The notes beneath the pieces were generated by a model. That model made no database searches. It worked only from the letters and a program-made list of their open reading frames with translations, and was not told where the DNA came from. A DNA stretch of 64,000 nt from Prochlorococcus sp. AG-679-M10 (lineage in GTDB: Bacteria; Cyanobacteriota; Cyanobacteriia; PCC-6307; Cyanobiaceae), in the NCBI GenBank assembly GCA_003210655.1, contig QCUQ01000004.1:26287-90286 (forward strand), read 5' to 3'. A program made the position numbers and the translations under genes. How positions within the stretch are numbered: the stretch's first letter is position 1; every line of letters starts with the position of its first letter. Positions 9,519 to 19,734 of this stretch are shown here, piece after piece.

Positions 9519-10385
9519 GTGGATTTATACTCTCCAAATATTTCTAGAATTATTGATGATTGGATTGAAGAAGATATCGGTAAAGGTGATCTAACATCTT
9601 CTGCGATTACCAAAAACATAGGAAAAGCCCATTGGATAGCAAAAGAGGAAGGAATATTTTGTGGTGTTGGAATAATAAAAGAAATTTTAAAAAAAATTGA
9701 CGAAAAGATAGAGTGCAATTTTTTTATTAATGATGGTGAAAAATTTTTGAAGGATCAAAAGCTTCTTGAACTAAATGGCCCTTCAAGAAGTCTCTTGGCA
9801 AGTGAAAGAATAAGTCTCAATATCTCAATGCATTTATCGGGAATCTCAACTTATACAAAAAATATTGTAGATATTCTGAAAGGTACAAATATAAATTTAG
9901 CAGATACAAGAAAAACTACTCCTGGTTTAAGAATATTTGAAAAGTATGCTTTTAAATGTGGTGGTGGTATTAATCATAGAATGGGATTATATGATGCTGC
10001 AATGATTAAAGAAAACCATATTGCATGGACTGATAACTTGAAAAATGCAGTTGAAAAAATTAGATTAAATACTCCCTTTACAACTCATATTATTATTGAA
10101 GCAGAAGATATGAAGCAAGCAAAAGATGCAGTTCTAGCAGGTGCAGATAGTATTTTGTTAGATGAATTTAATCCTGAATTACTTAAAAAAGGCATTAAAG
10201 AATTAAGAGAGTTATCAACAAATAACTCTAATAGAACAATTAGGAATGATTTAATCATAGAGGTATCTGGAATTAATCCAATAAACATTAGTAACTATTT
10301 AATTGATGGAATTGATTTGATTTCAACAAGTTCTGCGATTACTAAAAGTAATTGGATTGATTTTAGTATGCGTTATATTAATTAA
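9519..10385 (+). CDS. nadC: Nicotinate-nucleotide pyrophosphorylase (quinolinate phosphoribosyltransferase)
   Basis: Converts quinolinate and PRPP to nicotinate mononucleotide in de novo NAD synthesis. The 288-residue chain has the NadC signatures EEDIGKGDLTS near the start, ADTRKTTPGLR, and KCGGGINHRMGLYDAAMIKENH in the barrel. The start is GTG at 9519, with no ATG upstream in frame. It lies 27 bases before argS and could be cotranscribed with it. Confidence 0.95.
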   Translation: MDLYSPNISRIIDDWIEEDIGKGDLTSSAITKNIGKAHWIAKEEGIFCGVGIIKEILKKIDEKIECNFFINDGEKFLKDQKLLELNGPSRSLLASERISLNISMHLSGISTYTKNIVDILKGTNINLADTRKTTPGLRIFEKYAFKCGGGINHRMGLYDAAMIKENHIAWTDNLKNAVEKIRLNTPFTTHIIIEAEDMKQAKDAVLAGADSILLDEFNPELLKKGIKELRELSTNNSNRTIRNDLIIEVSGINPINISNYLIDGIDLISTSSAITKSNWIDFSMRYIN

Positions 10386-10412
10386 ATGACTCGAATAGAA
10401 TTTGAATAATTC

Positions 10413-12224
10413 ATGCAGACAATTTTTAAAGAATTAACTAAAAGCTTTGAAGAAACCCTTCTAGAAAGTCTTATAAAAAATGAAAAGAAAGAAGAATTTG
10501 AAAAAATACGTAAAAATCTAATTAATCAAGCATCTAAAGAGGAGTTTGGTGATTATCAATGTAATATATGTCTGGTTTTATCTAAGATTTATAAAAGTAA
10601 CCCTAGAGAAATTGCTATTGCATTTATTGAGACCCTTAAAGAAAATAAAAAGATATCTAATTTGTGTGAAAATTTAGAAATTGCGGGACCAGGTTTTATA
10701 AATATTAAATTAAAAAATAAAGTTTTTATTGAAGCAATAAAATCTAATATTAAATGCCCTAGAGCTGGTGTGCCTTTATCCCATAAAAATAATAGTCATT
10801 CCCAAAAAAAAGTTATCGTAGATTTTTCAAGTCCTAATATTGCTAAAGAAATGCATGTGGGTCATCTAAGATCAACAATTATAGGAGATTCGATCTCAAA
10901 AATTTTCGAATTTAGAGGATATATCGTTTTAAGACTAAATCACATTGGAGATTGGGGTACACAATTTGGAATGCTTATTACTCAGCTTAAAGATTTATAT
11001 TCAAGTGATCTTAGAGAAATAGATAGAATTAAAATAAGTGATTTAGTTGAATTCTATAAAGCTTCAAAAAAAAGATTTGATAATGAAACAGAATTTCAAA
11101 AGAGATCAAGAGAAGAGGTTGTTCAATTACAAAGTGGAGATAAAAAATCAATTGAAGCATGGAAATTATTATGTAATCAATCAAGAAAAGAGTTTGATCA
11201 AATCTATAAAACATTGAACATAAAAATTAAGGAAAGAGGAGAATCCTTTTATAATCCGTTTTTAAAATCAATAATTGAGGATTTAAAATACAAGAGAATT
11301 TTAGTAGAAGATCAAGGCGCTAAATGTGTTTTTCTTGATGGCATGACTAATAAAGAAGGTAATCCATTACCACTTATTATTCAAAAAAAAGACGGAGGGT
11401 TCAATTATGCAACTACTGATCTTGCTGCTCTAAAATATCGATTTAATAAGGAACCTTATGGCGATAATGCATCTAGAATTATTTATGTAACAGATCATGG
11501 TCAATCCAATCATTTTGCAGGAGTTTTTCAAGTTGCAAAAAGAGCTAATTGGATCCCTAAAGATTGTGAAGTAAATCACGTCCCATTCGGGCTAGTACAA
11601 GGTATTGATGGTAAAAAACTTAAAACAAGAGAGGGAGATACCATAAAACTAAAAGATTTATTATCAGAGTCAGTAAAAAGAGCAAAAGAAGATCTATTAA
11701 AAAGATTAGAGAACGAAAGTCGTTTTGAAAATGATGATTTTATTTTAAATACTTCAAAAGTTATTGGAATCGGAGCAGTAAAATATGCTGATTTAAGCCA
11801 AAATAGAATCACAAATTATCAATTTAGTTTTGAAAAGATGCTTTCTCTTAATGGAAATACGGCGCCTTATCTTTTGTATACACTTGTAAGAATTTCAGGA
11901 ATTAATAGAAAAAATAATATGACTGATGAGACTATAAATTTGGAATCTATTTCATATAGCCATGATTTAGAATGGAAGCTTATAAGGAAATTACTTAAAT
12001 TTGATGAAGTTATTATTTCGATAGAAAAAGACTTAATGCCAAATAGACTTTGTAATTATCTGTTTGAATTATGTAAGACTTTTAATAGATTTTATGATCA
12101 AGTTCCTATTCTTAAGGGAGAAATAGATACAAAGATTTCAAGACTTACATTATGTGCTTTAACTGAAAAGACTTTAAAATTAAGTTTAGAGCTTCTTGGA
12201 ATTGAAACCTTAGAGAGAATGTAA
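10413..12224 (+). CDS. argS: Arginyl-tRNA synthetase
   Basis: Class I aminoacyl-tRNA synthetase charging tRNA-Arg. The Add1 N-terminal domain covers about the first 110 residues. The HIGH-type motif appears as HVGH (148-151) after the family string [17 protein letters not shown]. As in many ArgRS, no standard KMSKS is seen; [19 protein letters not shown] occupies that place. The C-terminal DALR-type anticodon domain ends in [11 protein letters not shown]. Length 603 is a little above the usual 560-590. Its TAA shares one base with the ATG of the next gene (TAATG), suggesting coupling. Confidence 0.97.
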   Translation: MQTIFKELTKSFEETLLESLIKNEKKEEFEKIRKNLINQASKEEFGDYQCNICLVLSKIYKSNPREIAIAFIETLKENKKISNLCENLEIAGPGFINIKLKNKVFIEAIKSNIKCPRAGVPLSHKNNSHSQKKVIVDFSSPNIAKEMHVGHLRSTIIGDSISKIFEFRGYIVLRLNHIGDWGTQFGMLITQLKDLYSSDLREIDRIKISDLVEFYKASKKRFDNETEFQKRSREEVVQLQSGDKKSIEAWKLLCNQSRKEFDQIYKTLNIKIKERGESFYNPFLKSIIEDLKYKRILVEDQGAKCVFLDGMTNKEGNPLPLIIQKKDGGFNYATTDLAALKYRFNKEPYGDNASRIIYVTDHGQSNHFAGVFQVAKRANWIPKDCEVNHVPFGLVQGIDGKKLKTREGDTIKLKDLLSESVKRAKEDLLKRLENESRFENDDFILNTSKVIGIGAVKYADLSQNRITNYQFSFEKMLSLNGNTAPYLLYTLVRISGINRKNNMTDETINLESISYSHDLEWKLIRKLLKFDEVIISIEKDLMPNRLCNYLFELCKTFNRFYDQVPILKGEIDTKISRLTLCALTEKTLKLSLELLGIETLERM

Positions 12225-13333
12225 TGAATGAATTTGATCAAATAAATAATCTTTCACCTCTCCCAAGAAAGCAAATAATAAATATGCAATCTTATTCTGC
12301 ACCTTTAGAAAACAGAAGAAATTTATTGCGTTTAGATTTTAATGAAAATACTTTAGGTCCCAGTCAAAAAGTTTATGAAGCTATCAAAGATATTAATTTA
12401 AATCAAATTTCAATCTATCCAGAATATAACTTATTAAAAAAATTTGTATCGAATCACTATTATGAATCAAGGCAATTTGACTCTGAAGAGATAGGTTTGT
12501 TTAATGGAGCTGATGCTGCAATAAATGCGATATTTAATTCTTTTGGCGACAGGGATGAAATATTTCTGACCACAAACCCCACTTTTGGTTATTATTCTCC
12601 TTGTTCTGAAATACAAGGTATGAGAAAAATAACTTGTGCCTACGAAGGAGAAAACTTTCTATTCCCAATAAAGCGATTTAAAGAAAAAATTATTAAATAT
12701 AAACCTAAATTAATATTTATTTGTAATCCAAATAATCCTACTGGTACTGTTGTAAGTGCTCAAGAAATAATTAAATTAGCAAATTTGAATAAAAATTCAT
12801 TAATTGTCGTTGATGAACTTTATGAGAAATTTAACGGAGATAGTCTTCTTCCAGTAATAGACTTTAAAAAAATTAAAAATATAGTCGTTATTCAATCCCT
12901 TTCAAAGACTGCTGGTTTAGCTGGTTTAAGAATTGGCTTTGCGTTCGGACATAAAAGCATAATGCAATATATCAACAAAGTGACAGGACCTTACGATGTG
13001 AACAGTTTTGCTGTTACTGCTGCATTAGCTGCTCTAAATGATAAATCTTATATAGATAATTATGTTTCTGAAGTAAAAAAAGCGAGAGTATTAATTAAGA
13101 AGAAATTTGAATCCATAGCAATTAGGAAACATTTTGGTGGAGGAAATTATTTTTTAATTTGGCCAAAAAATAATCCTGAAATTTTGACAAGACAAATGAG
13201 AGAAAAGGGTATCTTAATAAGAGAGATGAAAAACAAAAAAGATATTGAGAATTCAATAAGGGTTAGTATAGGAACTCAAGAACAAATGAGTCTTTTCTGG
13301 AATACTTATAAAAAATTAGATCTTAATAATTAA
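12224..13333 (+). CDS. hisC: HisC-like class I/II aminotransferase
   Basis: A PLP-dependent aminotransferase of the histidinol-phosphate aminotransferase group. It has CNPNNPTG at 167-174, a VVDELYEKF segment, and SLSK at 225-228, where Lys228 should bind PLP, followed by GLAGLRIGFAFG. Length 369 fits. The substrate is uncertain: the family also contains aromatic and cobalamin-pathway (CobC-like) enzymes, and picocyanobacteria can carry more than one member. Context (after argS, one-base overlap) does not decide it. The 3' end overlaps the opposing UlaG-like gene by four bases. Confidence 0.75.
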   Translation: MNEFDQINNLSPLPRKQIINMQSYSAPLENRRNLLRLDFNENTLGPSQKVYEAIKDINLNQISIYPEYNLLKKFVSNHYYESRQFDSEEIGLFNGADAAINAIFNSFGDRDEIFLTTNPTFGYYSPCSEIQGMRKITCAYEGENFLFPIKRFKEKIIKYKPKLIFICNPNNPTGTVVSAQEIIKLANLNKNSLIVVDELYEKFNGDSLLPVIDFKKIKNIVVIQSLSKTAGLAGLRIGFAFGHKSIMQYINKVTGPYDVNSFAVTAALAALNDKSYIDNYVSEVKKARVLIKKKFESIAIRKHFGGGNYFLIWPKNNPEILTRQMREKGILIREMKNKKDIENSIRVSIGTQEQMSLFWNTYKKLDLNN

Positions 13334-14058
13334 TCTTTGAAAATATAAATAGTATTTTTATCAATTCTTTTTGAATTTATTTCAAAGCTTTTACCAAAAT
13401 ATTTGACTTTAAAATCTTGCATATTTTCAAGAAAAAAGTCAGCATTAGAAAAATCACAATTATCACTAATATTTTTACCTCTCATAAAATGGACAGGAAC
13501 AACAATTGAGGGTTTTAATTTTTTTACTATATTTGAGGCCTCACTTCCGTTATAAGATTTGAATCCTCCTCCTATTGAAATAAATAAAATATCTGGACTG
13601 GACAAAATAATTTGACTATTTATATCCATTTCACCTGCAGCTCCTCCCATATGGACTATTTTTAAATTATTCTGCTCCCAACTCCAGACCGTAGCCATAC
13701 CAAACCTTCTTCCCCCAACTCTGTCATGAGGAACCTCAATTCCATTTAATAATATATTTTCGAATTTATAAACTCCAGGTTCTACAAACATCAATTGATC
13801 ATTTGGATTATATCCTTCATCAGCAAGTTTTGAACTAGCTAAAATAAAATCAGCATTGATGCCTTTTGGCTCATTTAAATCACTTGCACAACCAATAGCC
13901 TTAAAAGGATTTATAAGAACTGATTTTTCTCTTCCTTTAATTAAAAAACTACCATGACCTAAACTTTTTAATAACAAATCACCTGCCATAGCGGATGAGG
14001 GTATTAAAAATAAAAATAATATAAAAAGGAAAAATTTTTTAATTTTGATAATACTCAT
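13330..14058 (-). CDS. Exported UlaG-like metallo-beta-lactamase-fold protein with degenerate metal site
   Basis: The 242-residue protein starts with a clear signal peptide (basic start, hydrophobic core about 9-22, cleavage likely after AMA). The fold is recognisable from GHGSFLIKG, the VPHDRVGGRR segment, LKIVHMGG and IVVPVHF. The hallmark HxHxDH loop that should follow the ADFILA strand is replaced by SSKLADEG. The later GDLGH-type motif is GGAAGE. So most metal ligands of the family are missing, and catalytic activity is doubtful; it may be a binding protein. It is the last gene of the prfB-to-trpG operon, 22 bases after trpG. Confidence 0.72.
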   Translation of the reverse strand: MSIIKIKKFFLFILFLFLIPSSAMAGDLLLKSLGHGSFLIKGREKSVLINPFKAIGCASDLNEPKGINADFILASSKLADEGYNPNDQLMFVEPGVYKFENILLNGIEVPHDRVGGRRFGMATVWSWEQNNLKIVHMGGAAGEMDINSQIILSSPDILFISIGGGFKSYNGSEASNIVKKLKPSIVVPVHFMRGKNISDNCDFSNADFFLENMQDFKVKYFGKSFEINSKRIDKNTIYIFKD

Positions 14059-14080
14059 AGAAAAATTTAATAATTATATT

Positions 14081-14677
14081 TTACTTCTGTTCAGCCATAT
14101 TTAGAAAATTACTGATTAATTTATGTCCAAATTGTGTTAGAACACTTTCTGGATGAAACTGAACACCATGTAAATTTTTATATTCTTTATGAGAAATTGC
14201 CATAATTGTTGAATCCTCTAGAGTTGCAGTTATTTCAAAACAAGAGGGGAGAGATTCTGAATCTACTATAAGACTATGATATCTAGTAGCCACAAATGGA
14301 CTATCAATATCTTTGAATAATCCTTTTTTATTGTGAATAATTTTTGAGGTCTTTCCATGCATTAATTCTTTACCCACTATTACTTTACCGCCATAGGCTT
14401 GAGCCAAGGCTTGATGACCTAAACAGACTCCTAATATTGGAATTTCCTTTGATAAATTTTGGAGAATAGGCAGACAAATACCTGACTGATCTGGATTCCC
14501 TGGACCAGGAGACAATAAAATACCCTCGGGATTAATATGATTTATTTCTTCTAAGGTAATTTCATCATTTCTTTTTACTAATAATTCTTTTGTTATATGA
14601 TGTTCTACTGAAAGCTCACCCAAGTATTGAACTAGGTTATAAGTAAAACTATCATAATTATCGATAACTAGAAACAT
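14081..14677 (-). CDS. trpG: Anthranilate/aminodeoxychorismate synthase glutamine amidotransferase subunit
   Basis: Supplies ammonia from glutamine to the chorismate-using partner, TrpE for tryptophan or PabB for folate. The class I glutamine amidotransferase triad is complete: nucleophile Cys85 in GVCLGHQ, and His175 and Glu177 in GVQFHPES. The oxyanion loop LSPGPGNPDQSG is present. Length 198 is normal. Whether it serves tryptophan, folate or both cannot be told from sequence. It lies seven bases after dgkA in a minus-strand operon. Confidence 0.93.
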   Translation of the reverse strand: MFLVIDNYDSFTYNLVQYLGELSVEHHITKELLVKRNDEITLEEINHINPEGILLSPGPGNPDQSGICLPILQNLSKEIPILGVCLGHQALAQAYGGKVIVGKELMHGKTSKIIHNKKGLFKDIDSPFVATRYHSLIVDSESLPSCFEITATLEDSTIMAISHKEYKNLHGVQFHPESVLTQFGHKLISNFLNMAEQK

Positions 14678-14684
14678 ATCTTTT

Positions 14685-15101
14685 TCAATTTAAAAATAAT
14701 AACTTTATTTTAGGAATAAATAAGCATAGACCAATAATAACAGAATTAATTGAAGCTAATAATACAGCACCTGCTGAGCAGTCCTTTGCAATTTTAGCAA
14801 GATTACTAAACTTTTTTTTAATCACTAGATCAACTAAAGATTCGATTGATGTATTTATTATTTCTAAAGTCAATACAGAAAAAATAGTCACCAGCATAAT
14901 CAAATAATCGCTTTTATCAAGTTGAAGAATAGAACCTATGAATAAACTAAAAAGAGCAAAAAGAACTTGAATTTTAAAATTTCTTGAATTTTTAAATGTA
15001 TATTTAATCCCATTAAAAGCGTATCTAAAACTTATTAAAACATTTTTAGATGTCCTATAAGACCTTCTTCTACTTTTTAAAAGTTTTGCTTTACTCTTCA
15101 T
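14685..15101 (-). CDS. dgkA: DgkA-family lipid kinase (diacylglycerol or undecaprenol kinase)
   Basis: Small integral-membrane kinase with three predicted transmembrane helices. The diagnostic motif EIINTSIESLVDLVIKKK, followed by LAKIAKDCSAGAVLL, is present and carries the conserved Glu and Asp residues. The N-terminus is basic and rich in Lys/Arg/Ser (first 18 residues), then NVLISFRYAFNGI enters the family alignment. Gram-positive and cyanobacterial members often prefer undecaprenol, so the lipid substrate is left open. It lies 23 bases after ybeY. Confidence 0.88.
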   Translation of the reverse strand: MKSKAKLLKSRRRSYRTSKNVLISFRYAFNGIKYTFKNSRNFKIQVLFALFSLFIGSILQLDKSDYLIMLVTIFSVLTLEIINTSIESLVDLVIKKKFSNLAKIAKDCSAGAVLLASINSVIIGLCLFIPKIKLLFLN

Positions 15102-15124
15102 CTATAGTTGATTAATAAAGTCTT

Positions 15125-15667
15125 TCAATCTAATTTTGAAATTAAATATTCTTGAAAATTTAACATATTATCTAATTCATAATCATCATTATGTTCCCAT
15201 CCCAAAAGATGCAATAATCCATGACTTGCTAACCAGAGCATTTCTTTTTTAATAGAATGATTAAATTCTAAGGATTGTTTAAAAGCCGTTTCTAAGGATA
15301 TAAATAAATCTCCTAATTCAATAAAATTTAAATCTTTAGTAGTATCTTCATCAGAAATAATTGGGAAAGATAAAACATCAGTTGACCCAGATTTATTCAT
15401 CCACTTTTGATTAATAGAAGAAATTTCATTATCATTAATAATCTGCAAACTTAACGAAAAACTTTTTTTGTCTAAAATAAAATTTGGAAAAGAAGTATCT
15501 TTTTCATTTAGAATTATTTTAATCCAACACAATAATACTTCTTCCCAAAAACCAGATTCGAAAATAAGCTTATCTGGCTTATTTATAAAATGATTTGATA
15601 AATTAGAAAAATCACTACATTTAAAAACTAAATCTATTTGTAAGTCATATAAATCTTTTTGATACAT
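15125..15667 (-). CDS. ybeY: Endoribonuclease YbeY, rRNA maturation factor
   Basis: Zinc-dependent endoribonuclease involved in 16S rRNA 3' maturation and ribosome quality control. The metal-binding motif [11 protein letters not shown] places the three zinc histidines at 149, 153 and 159, matching the family H-x3-H-x5-H spacing. The preceding STDVLSFPI strand is also typical. The chain of 180 residues includes an N-terminal stretch somewhat longer than in E. coli. It follows the DUF3285 gene by seven bases in the same operon. Confidence 0.94.
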   Translation of the reverse strand: MYQKDLYDLQIDLVFKCSDFSNLSNHFINKPDKLIFESGFWEEVLLCWIKIILNEKDTSFPNFILDKKSFSLSLQIINDNEISSINQKWMNKSGSTDVLSFPIISDEDTTKDLNFIELGDLFISLETAFKQSLEFNHSIKKEMLWLASHGLLHLLGWEHNDDYELDNMLNFQEYLISKLD

Positions 15668-15674
15668 ACTTTCA

Positions 15675-15857
15675 TTAAACAGGAATATTAGGCTTTCCTA
15701 AAGTAGCTATTAAAATTAAAAGTCCGATCAGAAATAAAAAAGTAATTGAAAAATGAGAAATACTTTTAGAACCCTTCCTTACCATATTTCTCATAGCTAG
15801 TTTTATAAAGCTAGGAGGAGAAACTTTTTTTTCTAAATTTTCGTTTTTATTTGCCAT
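15675..15857 (-). CDS. DUF3285 small membrane protein
   Basis: A 60-residue protein with a charged N-terminus, the conserved-looking [19 protein letters not shown] segment (about 14-32), and one C-terminal transmembrane helix ([19 protein letters not shown]). This pattern matches the cyanobacteria-specific DUF3285 family as I know it. Function is unknown. It lies four bases after prfB and seven before ybeY, so it is probably cotranslated with ribosome-related genes. Confidence 0.8.
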   Translation of the reverse strand: MANKNENLEKKVSPPSFIKLAMRNMVRKGSKSISHFSITFLFLIGLLILIATLGKPNIPV

Positions 15858-15861
15858 ATAT

Positions 15862-16984
15862 TTATTGAATAGACTCTTTAGAAGAAATATTCATACGTAA
15901 TAATTCATGAATAAATTGATCTAATCCACCATTAAGAACTGCATCTAAATCATTAGTCTCTTTCATTGTTCTTAAATCTTTGACCATTTGATAAGGATGA
16001 AAAACATAATTTCTAATTTGATTACCCCATGCAGCTTCAACAATATCACCTTTAATATCCGATATTTCAGAAGCTCTTTGTTCTTTAGCTATTACTAATA
16101 ATTTAGCTTTAAGCAATAACATTGCTTTCTCCTTATTTTGTAACTGAGATCTCTCTTGAGTACATCTTACAGCGATTCCTGAAGGCAAATGTACAATCCT
16201 TACTGCTGTTTCTACTTTATTAACGTTTTGTCCTCCAGCTCCGCCTGATCTACTAGTTGTAATTTCTAAATCTTTATCAGGAATATCTAATGAAAGACTT
16301 TGATCTAATTTAGGCATGACCTCAACTCCAGCGAAACTAGTTTGTCTTTTACCATTTGCATTAAACGGTGAGATTCTTACTAATCTATGAGTACCTTTTT
16401 CATTTTGAAGATAACCATAAGCATATTTACCATTAACTTCAAAAGTAACGCTTTTAATACCTGCTTCTTCTCCATCAGATAAATCAGTAATTTCTAAGCT
16501 CATTCCATTATTATCTACCCATCTTGAATACATTCTTAATAGAATTTCCACCCAATCTTGTGCATCAGTGCCACCTGCACCAGCATTAATAGAGACGATA
16601 GCAGCTTCTTTATCATATTCACCACATAATAATCTTTGGAATTCCCACTTATCTAAATTCTCTCTTAAAGTGACTAACCCTTGATGTGACTCAACAATCA
16701 TTTCTTCTTCAGGCTCTAAGGAATAAAGCTCAAGAGAAGCTTCAGCATCAGAAATTAACATCTTCCATTTATCTAACAATTGAAGTTGATCTCTAACATC
16801 ATCAAGGTTGAGCATATGTTTTTTTGCATCTGCCTGATTACCCCAGAATTCTGGTTGAGCAGCAATTTGCTCTAACTCTTTTTTCTTAGCTACTAAATTG
16901 GGGACGTCAAAGACAATCCTGAGCATTACCCAGGCGCTTGGTTAACTCTGAAAGATCTTTTTTAAATTCTGTTATATCTATCAA
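15862..16984 (-). CDS. prfB: Peptide chain release factor 2, expressed by programmed +1 frameshift
   Basis: RF2 terminates at UGA and UAA. The main frame contains the SPF codon-recognition tripeptide (RISPFNANG) and the peptidyl-hydrolysis GGQ in [18 protein letters not shown] separate 25-codon upstream frame begins at TTG 16984 ([19 protein letters not shown]), matching the RF2 N-terminus, and ends at an in-frame TGA (16909-16907). Shifting +1 at CTT TGA C joins it to [14 protein letters not shown], giving about 373 residues against 365 in E. coli. Starting at the internal ATG 16926 instead would lose this N-terminus. Coordinates span both frames. It is the first gene of a six-gene minus-strand run. 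Confidence 0.93.
16906..16920 (-). promoter_or_regulatory. prfB programmed +1 frameshift site
   Basis: Reading along the mRNA: AGGA (16920-16917), four bases, then CTT TGA C (16912-16906). This is the same slippery codon, stop and following C as in E. coli prfB, with a Shine-Dalgarno-like element just upstream. Low RF2 slows termination at the TGA and lets the ribosome slip +1, an autoregulatory loop established in many bacteria. Confidence 0.9.
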
Positions 16985-17060
16985 AATAGAATTTAATTGT
17001 TATTTATAATCTAACAAGCACTTTTATTTAATAGTATAAAGTAAATAATATTTTAAAAAA

Positions 17061-17315
17061 ATGTCTAAAGTTGAAATTTATACTTGGCGATTTTGCCCAT
17101 TCTGCATACGGGCGAAATCTTTACTTGAAAAAAAAAATATAACTTTTACTGAACATAAAATAGATGGCGATGATAATGCAAGGGGACTAATGATGGAGAG
17201 AGCTAATGGTAAAAGAACAGTTCCTCAAATTTTCATTGATGACAAAAGTATTGGTGGTTGTGACGAACTTTATGAATTAGAAAAAGAGAACAAACTGGAC
17301 TTATTACTGAATTAG
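17061..17315 (+). CDS. grxC: Glutaredoxin (GrxC type)
   Basis: Dithiol glutaredoxin that reduces disulfides using glutathione. The 84-residue chain has the active-site CPFC at 12-15, a TVPQIF cis-proline loop, and the [10 protein letters not shown] glutathione-binding end, a full match to the GrxC family. It is divergent from prfB. It sits five bases before gshB, so a redoxin and the enzyme that makes its cofactor are probably cotranscribed. Confidence 0.95.
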   Translation: MSKVEIYTWRFCPFCIRAKSLLEKKNITFTEHKIDGDDNARGLMMERANGKRTVPQIFIDDKSIGGCDELYELEKENKLDLLLN

Positions 17316-17320
17316 ATAAT

Positions 17321-18244
17321 ATGAAATTTCTATTTGTAGTAGACCCAATAAAAAATATAAATCCATTAAAAGATTCATCTGCAGCATTAATGCAAGCTTC
17401 TTCTAAGAAAAAGATAGAAGTATGGACTTGTACTCCTCAAGATCTAGAGGCAAGAGGAGATGAAGTATGGGCATCTTCTTGGAGAGCTGAAGTTTGTCCA
17501 TGGGTTTCTTTTAAAGAAAATAAATGTATCCCTCTTGCTGAATTTAATTGTATTTGGATGAGAAAAGATCCCCCAGTAAATGAGGGATATTTATATGCAA
17601 CTCATCTTTTGGAAGTGGCCGAAAGAAAAGGAGTAAAAGTTATAAATAAGCCTTCCTCATTACGTGCTTGGAACGAAAAATTAGGCGCATTGAGGTACAG
17701 CCATTTGATGGCTCCAACAATAGTTGCAAGTAAAGTAAAAGATCTTATTAATTTTGCACAAATTAATCATGATGTTGTTGTTAAACCACTTGGCGGAAAA
17801 GGAGGTCAAGGCGTTATTCGTCTAACTAAGGATTCTCCAGGTATTAAAGCAATGATTGAATTAATAACATCGCAAGAACAATTACCAGTAATGATGCAAA
17901 AATTCATTCCCGAAGTAAAAGAAGGGGATAAAAGAATAATTATTGTTAATGGTGAGCCAATTGGATCAATAAATAGAATTCCTCAAGGGGGAGACTTTAG
18001 GAGTAATTTAGCTATGGGAGGTAAAGCAGAAAAAACAAACCTTACAGATAAAGAAAAAAATATTTGTACTGAGTTATCTCAACATTTCAAAGATGAAGGT
18101 TTATTCTTTGTTGGTATAGATGTAATAAATGAAATGCTTAGTGAAATTAATGTAACAAGTCCAACAGGATTAAGAGAGATAGAAACTTTATCTAACAAAA
18201 GTGTTTCGGATCAAGTAATTGAAAAATTATTAGAAATTATTTAG
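17321..18244 (+). CDS. gshB: Glutathione synthetase
   Basis: ATP-grasp ligase joining gamma-glutamylcysteine and glycine. The 307-residue chain shows the prokaryotic GshB N-terminal domain ([10 protein letters not shown], later [20 protein letters not shown]), the ATP-grasp glycine-rich loop [10 protein letters not shown], and the metal/substrate end [21 protein letters not shown]. It follows grxC by five bases. Its last eight bases overlap the opposing menF. Confidence 0.96.
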   Translation: MKFLFVVDPIKNINPLKDSSAALMQASSKKKIEVWTCTPQDLEARGDEVWASSWRAEVCPWVSFKENKCIPLAEFNCIWMRKDPPVNEGYLYATHLLEVAERKGVKVINKPSSLRAWNEKLGALRYSHLMAPTIVASKVKDLINFAQINHDVVVKPLGGKGGQGVIRLTKDSPGIKAMIELITSQEQLPVMMQKFIPEVKEGDKRIIIVNGEPIGSINRIPQGGDFRSNLAMGGKAEKTNLTDKEKNICTELSQHFKDEGLFFVGIDVINEMLSEINVTSPTGLREIETLSNKSVSDQVIEKLLEII

Positions 18245-19637
18245 TAGTTTTAGCAAGAAATATTTGCTTCGCTAAGGATTTAAATTTAAGTTGAATCTCC
18301 TCAATTTCTTTTTTAGAGATGGAACCTTTTACTAACCCTGAACCTGCGGTAAATTCTAGATTTTGATCAATATAACGTGCTCCTCTTATAGCTACTCTGA
18401 ATTCTGAATTCCCTTCAGAATCTACCCACCCTATTGGGGAAGCATAATTTCCTCTAGAAAATGATTCAAGTGTGTTTATCCAACTAATTGCTTCCATTTT
18501 AGGAGATCCACAGACTGCTGGAGATGGATGCAAAACTCTAAGCAAATCAAAAGGGCATATGTTATGAATCTTGGAATATACCAAAGTTTGTAAATGAGAA
18601 ATATCTCCAAAAGAAGTTACCTTTAACGAACTTTTTGTATAATTATTAATCTTTAAAACTTCCAAAGATTTAATTAAATATTCAAGTACATAATTATGCT
18701 CTTTTATATCCTTAGAGCTTTCCATAAGAGAATCCGGATTTAAATCACTTGATACTGTTCCAGCAATAGCTTCTAAAACCAAATCAGGCTTCCTAAAAGA
18801 AAATAATTTTTCAGGCGATGCTCCAAATATAATATCTTTACTATTTCTCCTCCAAACATATCTGCAAGTATTTGGTTGATTAGTTTTTAATTTTTTTAAA
18901 ATATTTATTAGATTTAATTTATTTTTAAATTCTATTTTGACTCTTGAAGCTAAAACTATCTTTTCAAGGCTACCTTCCTCTACTAATTTAATTCCCTTTT
19001 TTATTAATTGCTTCAAATTATTATTTGATAATACTAAAGAATTCAAAAAATAATTGGTCGAAGGATAATTAAAACTATTTTTACTTTTTTGATTTTTTGA
19101 ATTTAAGATCTGATCCCTTATTGACCATAGTTCTTCAATTAATGTCCTCAAAGAGGATTTACCCTCTACATGTGCATTAATTCTTAACCAACAATTCTTT
19201 TTATTTTTAATAATCAATATTTTAGGTAAAATGGCTTCTAAACCAGGAACGTCATACAAGCAATATTTTTTCTTTAGATTCTCTGAAAAAGAAAAAAAAT
19301 AAATTATTTTTGAAAGCGCAGAGGTATTCGATTCATCAGTCAAATTTATTAGATTATTAAAGTTCTCATCGCTAAATTCTTTGGCTACTTTAAATTTTTT
19401 AGGCCCTTCCAAAGTTAGATATTTACATTTCTCAAGAGCTATATATGACATTTTATTATCCTCTTCCCAAAAAGAAGAAAAAGAATATTTATCAATAAAA
19501 AATTCATATATATCAAATAAATCAACGCAAGGTATCTCAATACAAATACTTACTAATCCAGAATTTACCCCTTTCTTATCGAAATTGGCAAAAACGCCTT
19601 TTAAAAAATCTGAAAAGTTTAAATTATTTTTCATCAC
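18237..19637 (-). CDS. menF: Isochorismate synthase
   Basis: Converts chorismate to isochorismate, the first committed step of phylloquinone synthesis. The C-terminal chorismate-binding domain contains [35 protein letters not shown] and [12 protein letters not shown], all family hallmarks. The N-terminal 150 residues are Asn/Lys-rich and poorly conserved. Length 466 is normal for cyanobacterial MenF/EntC. The neighbouring menA, menC and menE support the menaquinone/phylloquinone role over a siderophore role. It is divergent from menA with 97 bases between. Confidence 0.93.
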   Translation of the reverse strand: MMKNNLNFSDFLKGVFANFDKKGVNSGLVSICIEIPCVDLFDIYEFFIDKYSFSSFWEEDNKMSYIALEKCKYLTLEGPKKFKVAKEFSDENFNNLINLTDESNTSALSKIIYFFSFSENLKKKYCLYDVPGLEAILPKILIIKNKKNCWLRINAHVEGKSSLRTLIEELWSIRDQILNSKNQKSKNSFNYPSTNYFLNSLVLSNNNLKQLIKKGIKLVEEGSLEKIVLASRVKIEFKNKLNLINILKKLKTNQPNTCRYVWRRNSKDIIFGASPEKLFSFRKPDLVLEAIAGTVSSDLNPDSLMESSKDIKEHNYVLEYLIKSLEVLKINNYTKSSLKVTSFGDISHLQTLVYSKIHNICPFDLLRVLHPSPAVCGSPKMEAISWINTLESFSRGNYASPIGWVDSEGNSEFRVAIRGARYIDQNLEFTAGSGLVKGSISKKEIEEIQLKFKSLAKQIFLAKTTK

Positions 19638-19734
19638 TTATTGAAAATAACTAAAAATCATGTATTAAAGTAAAAAATGTAACTCAATTTATAAACTATA
19701 TTTAATAATTATAGTTTTCTTAACTGCATTAATA

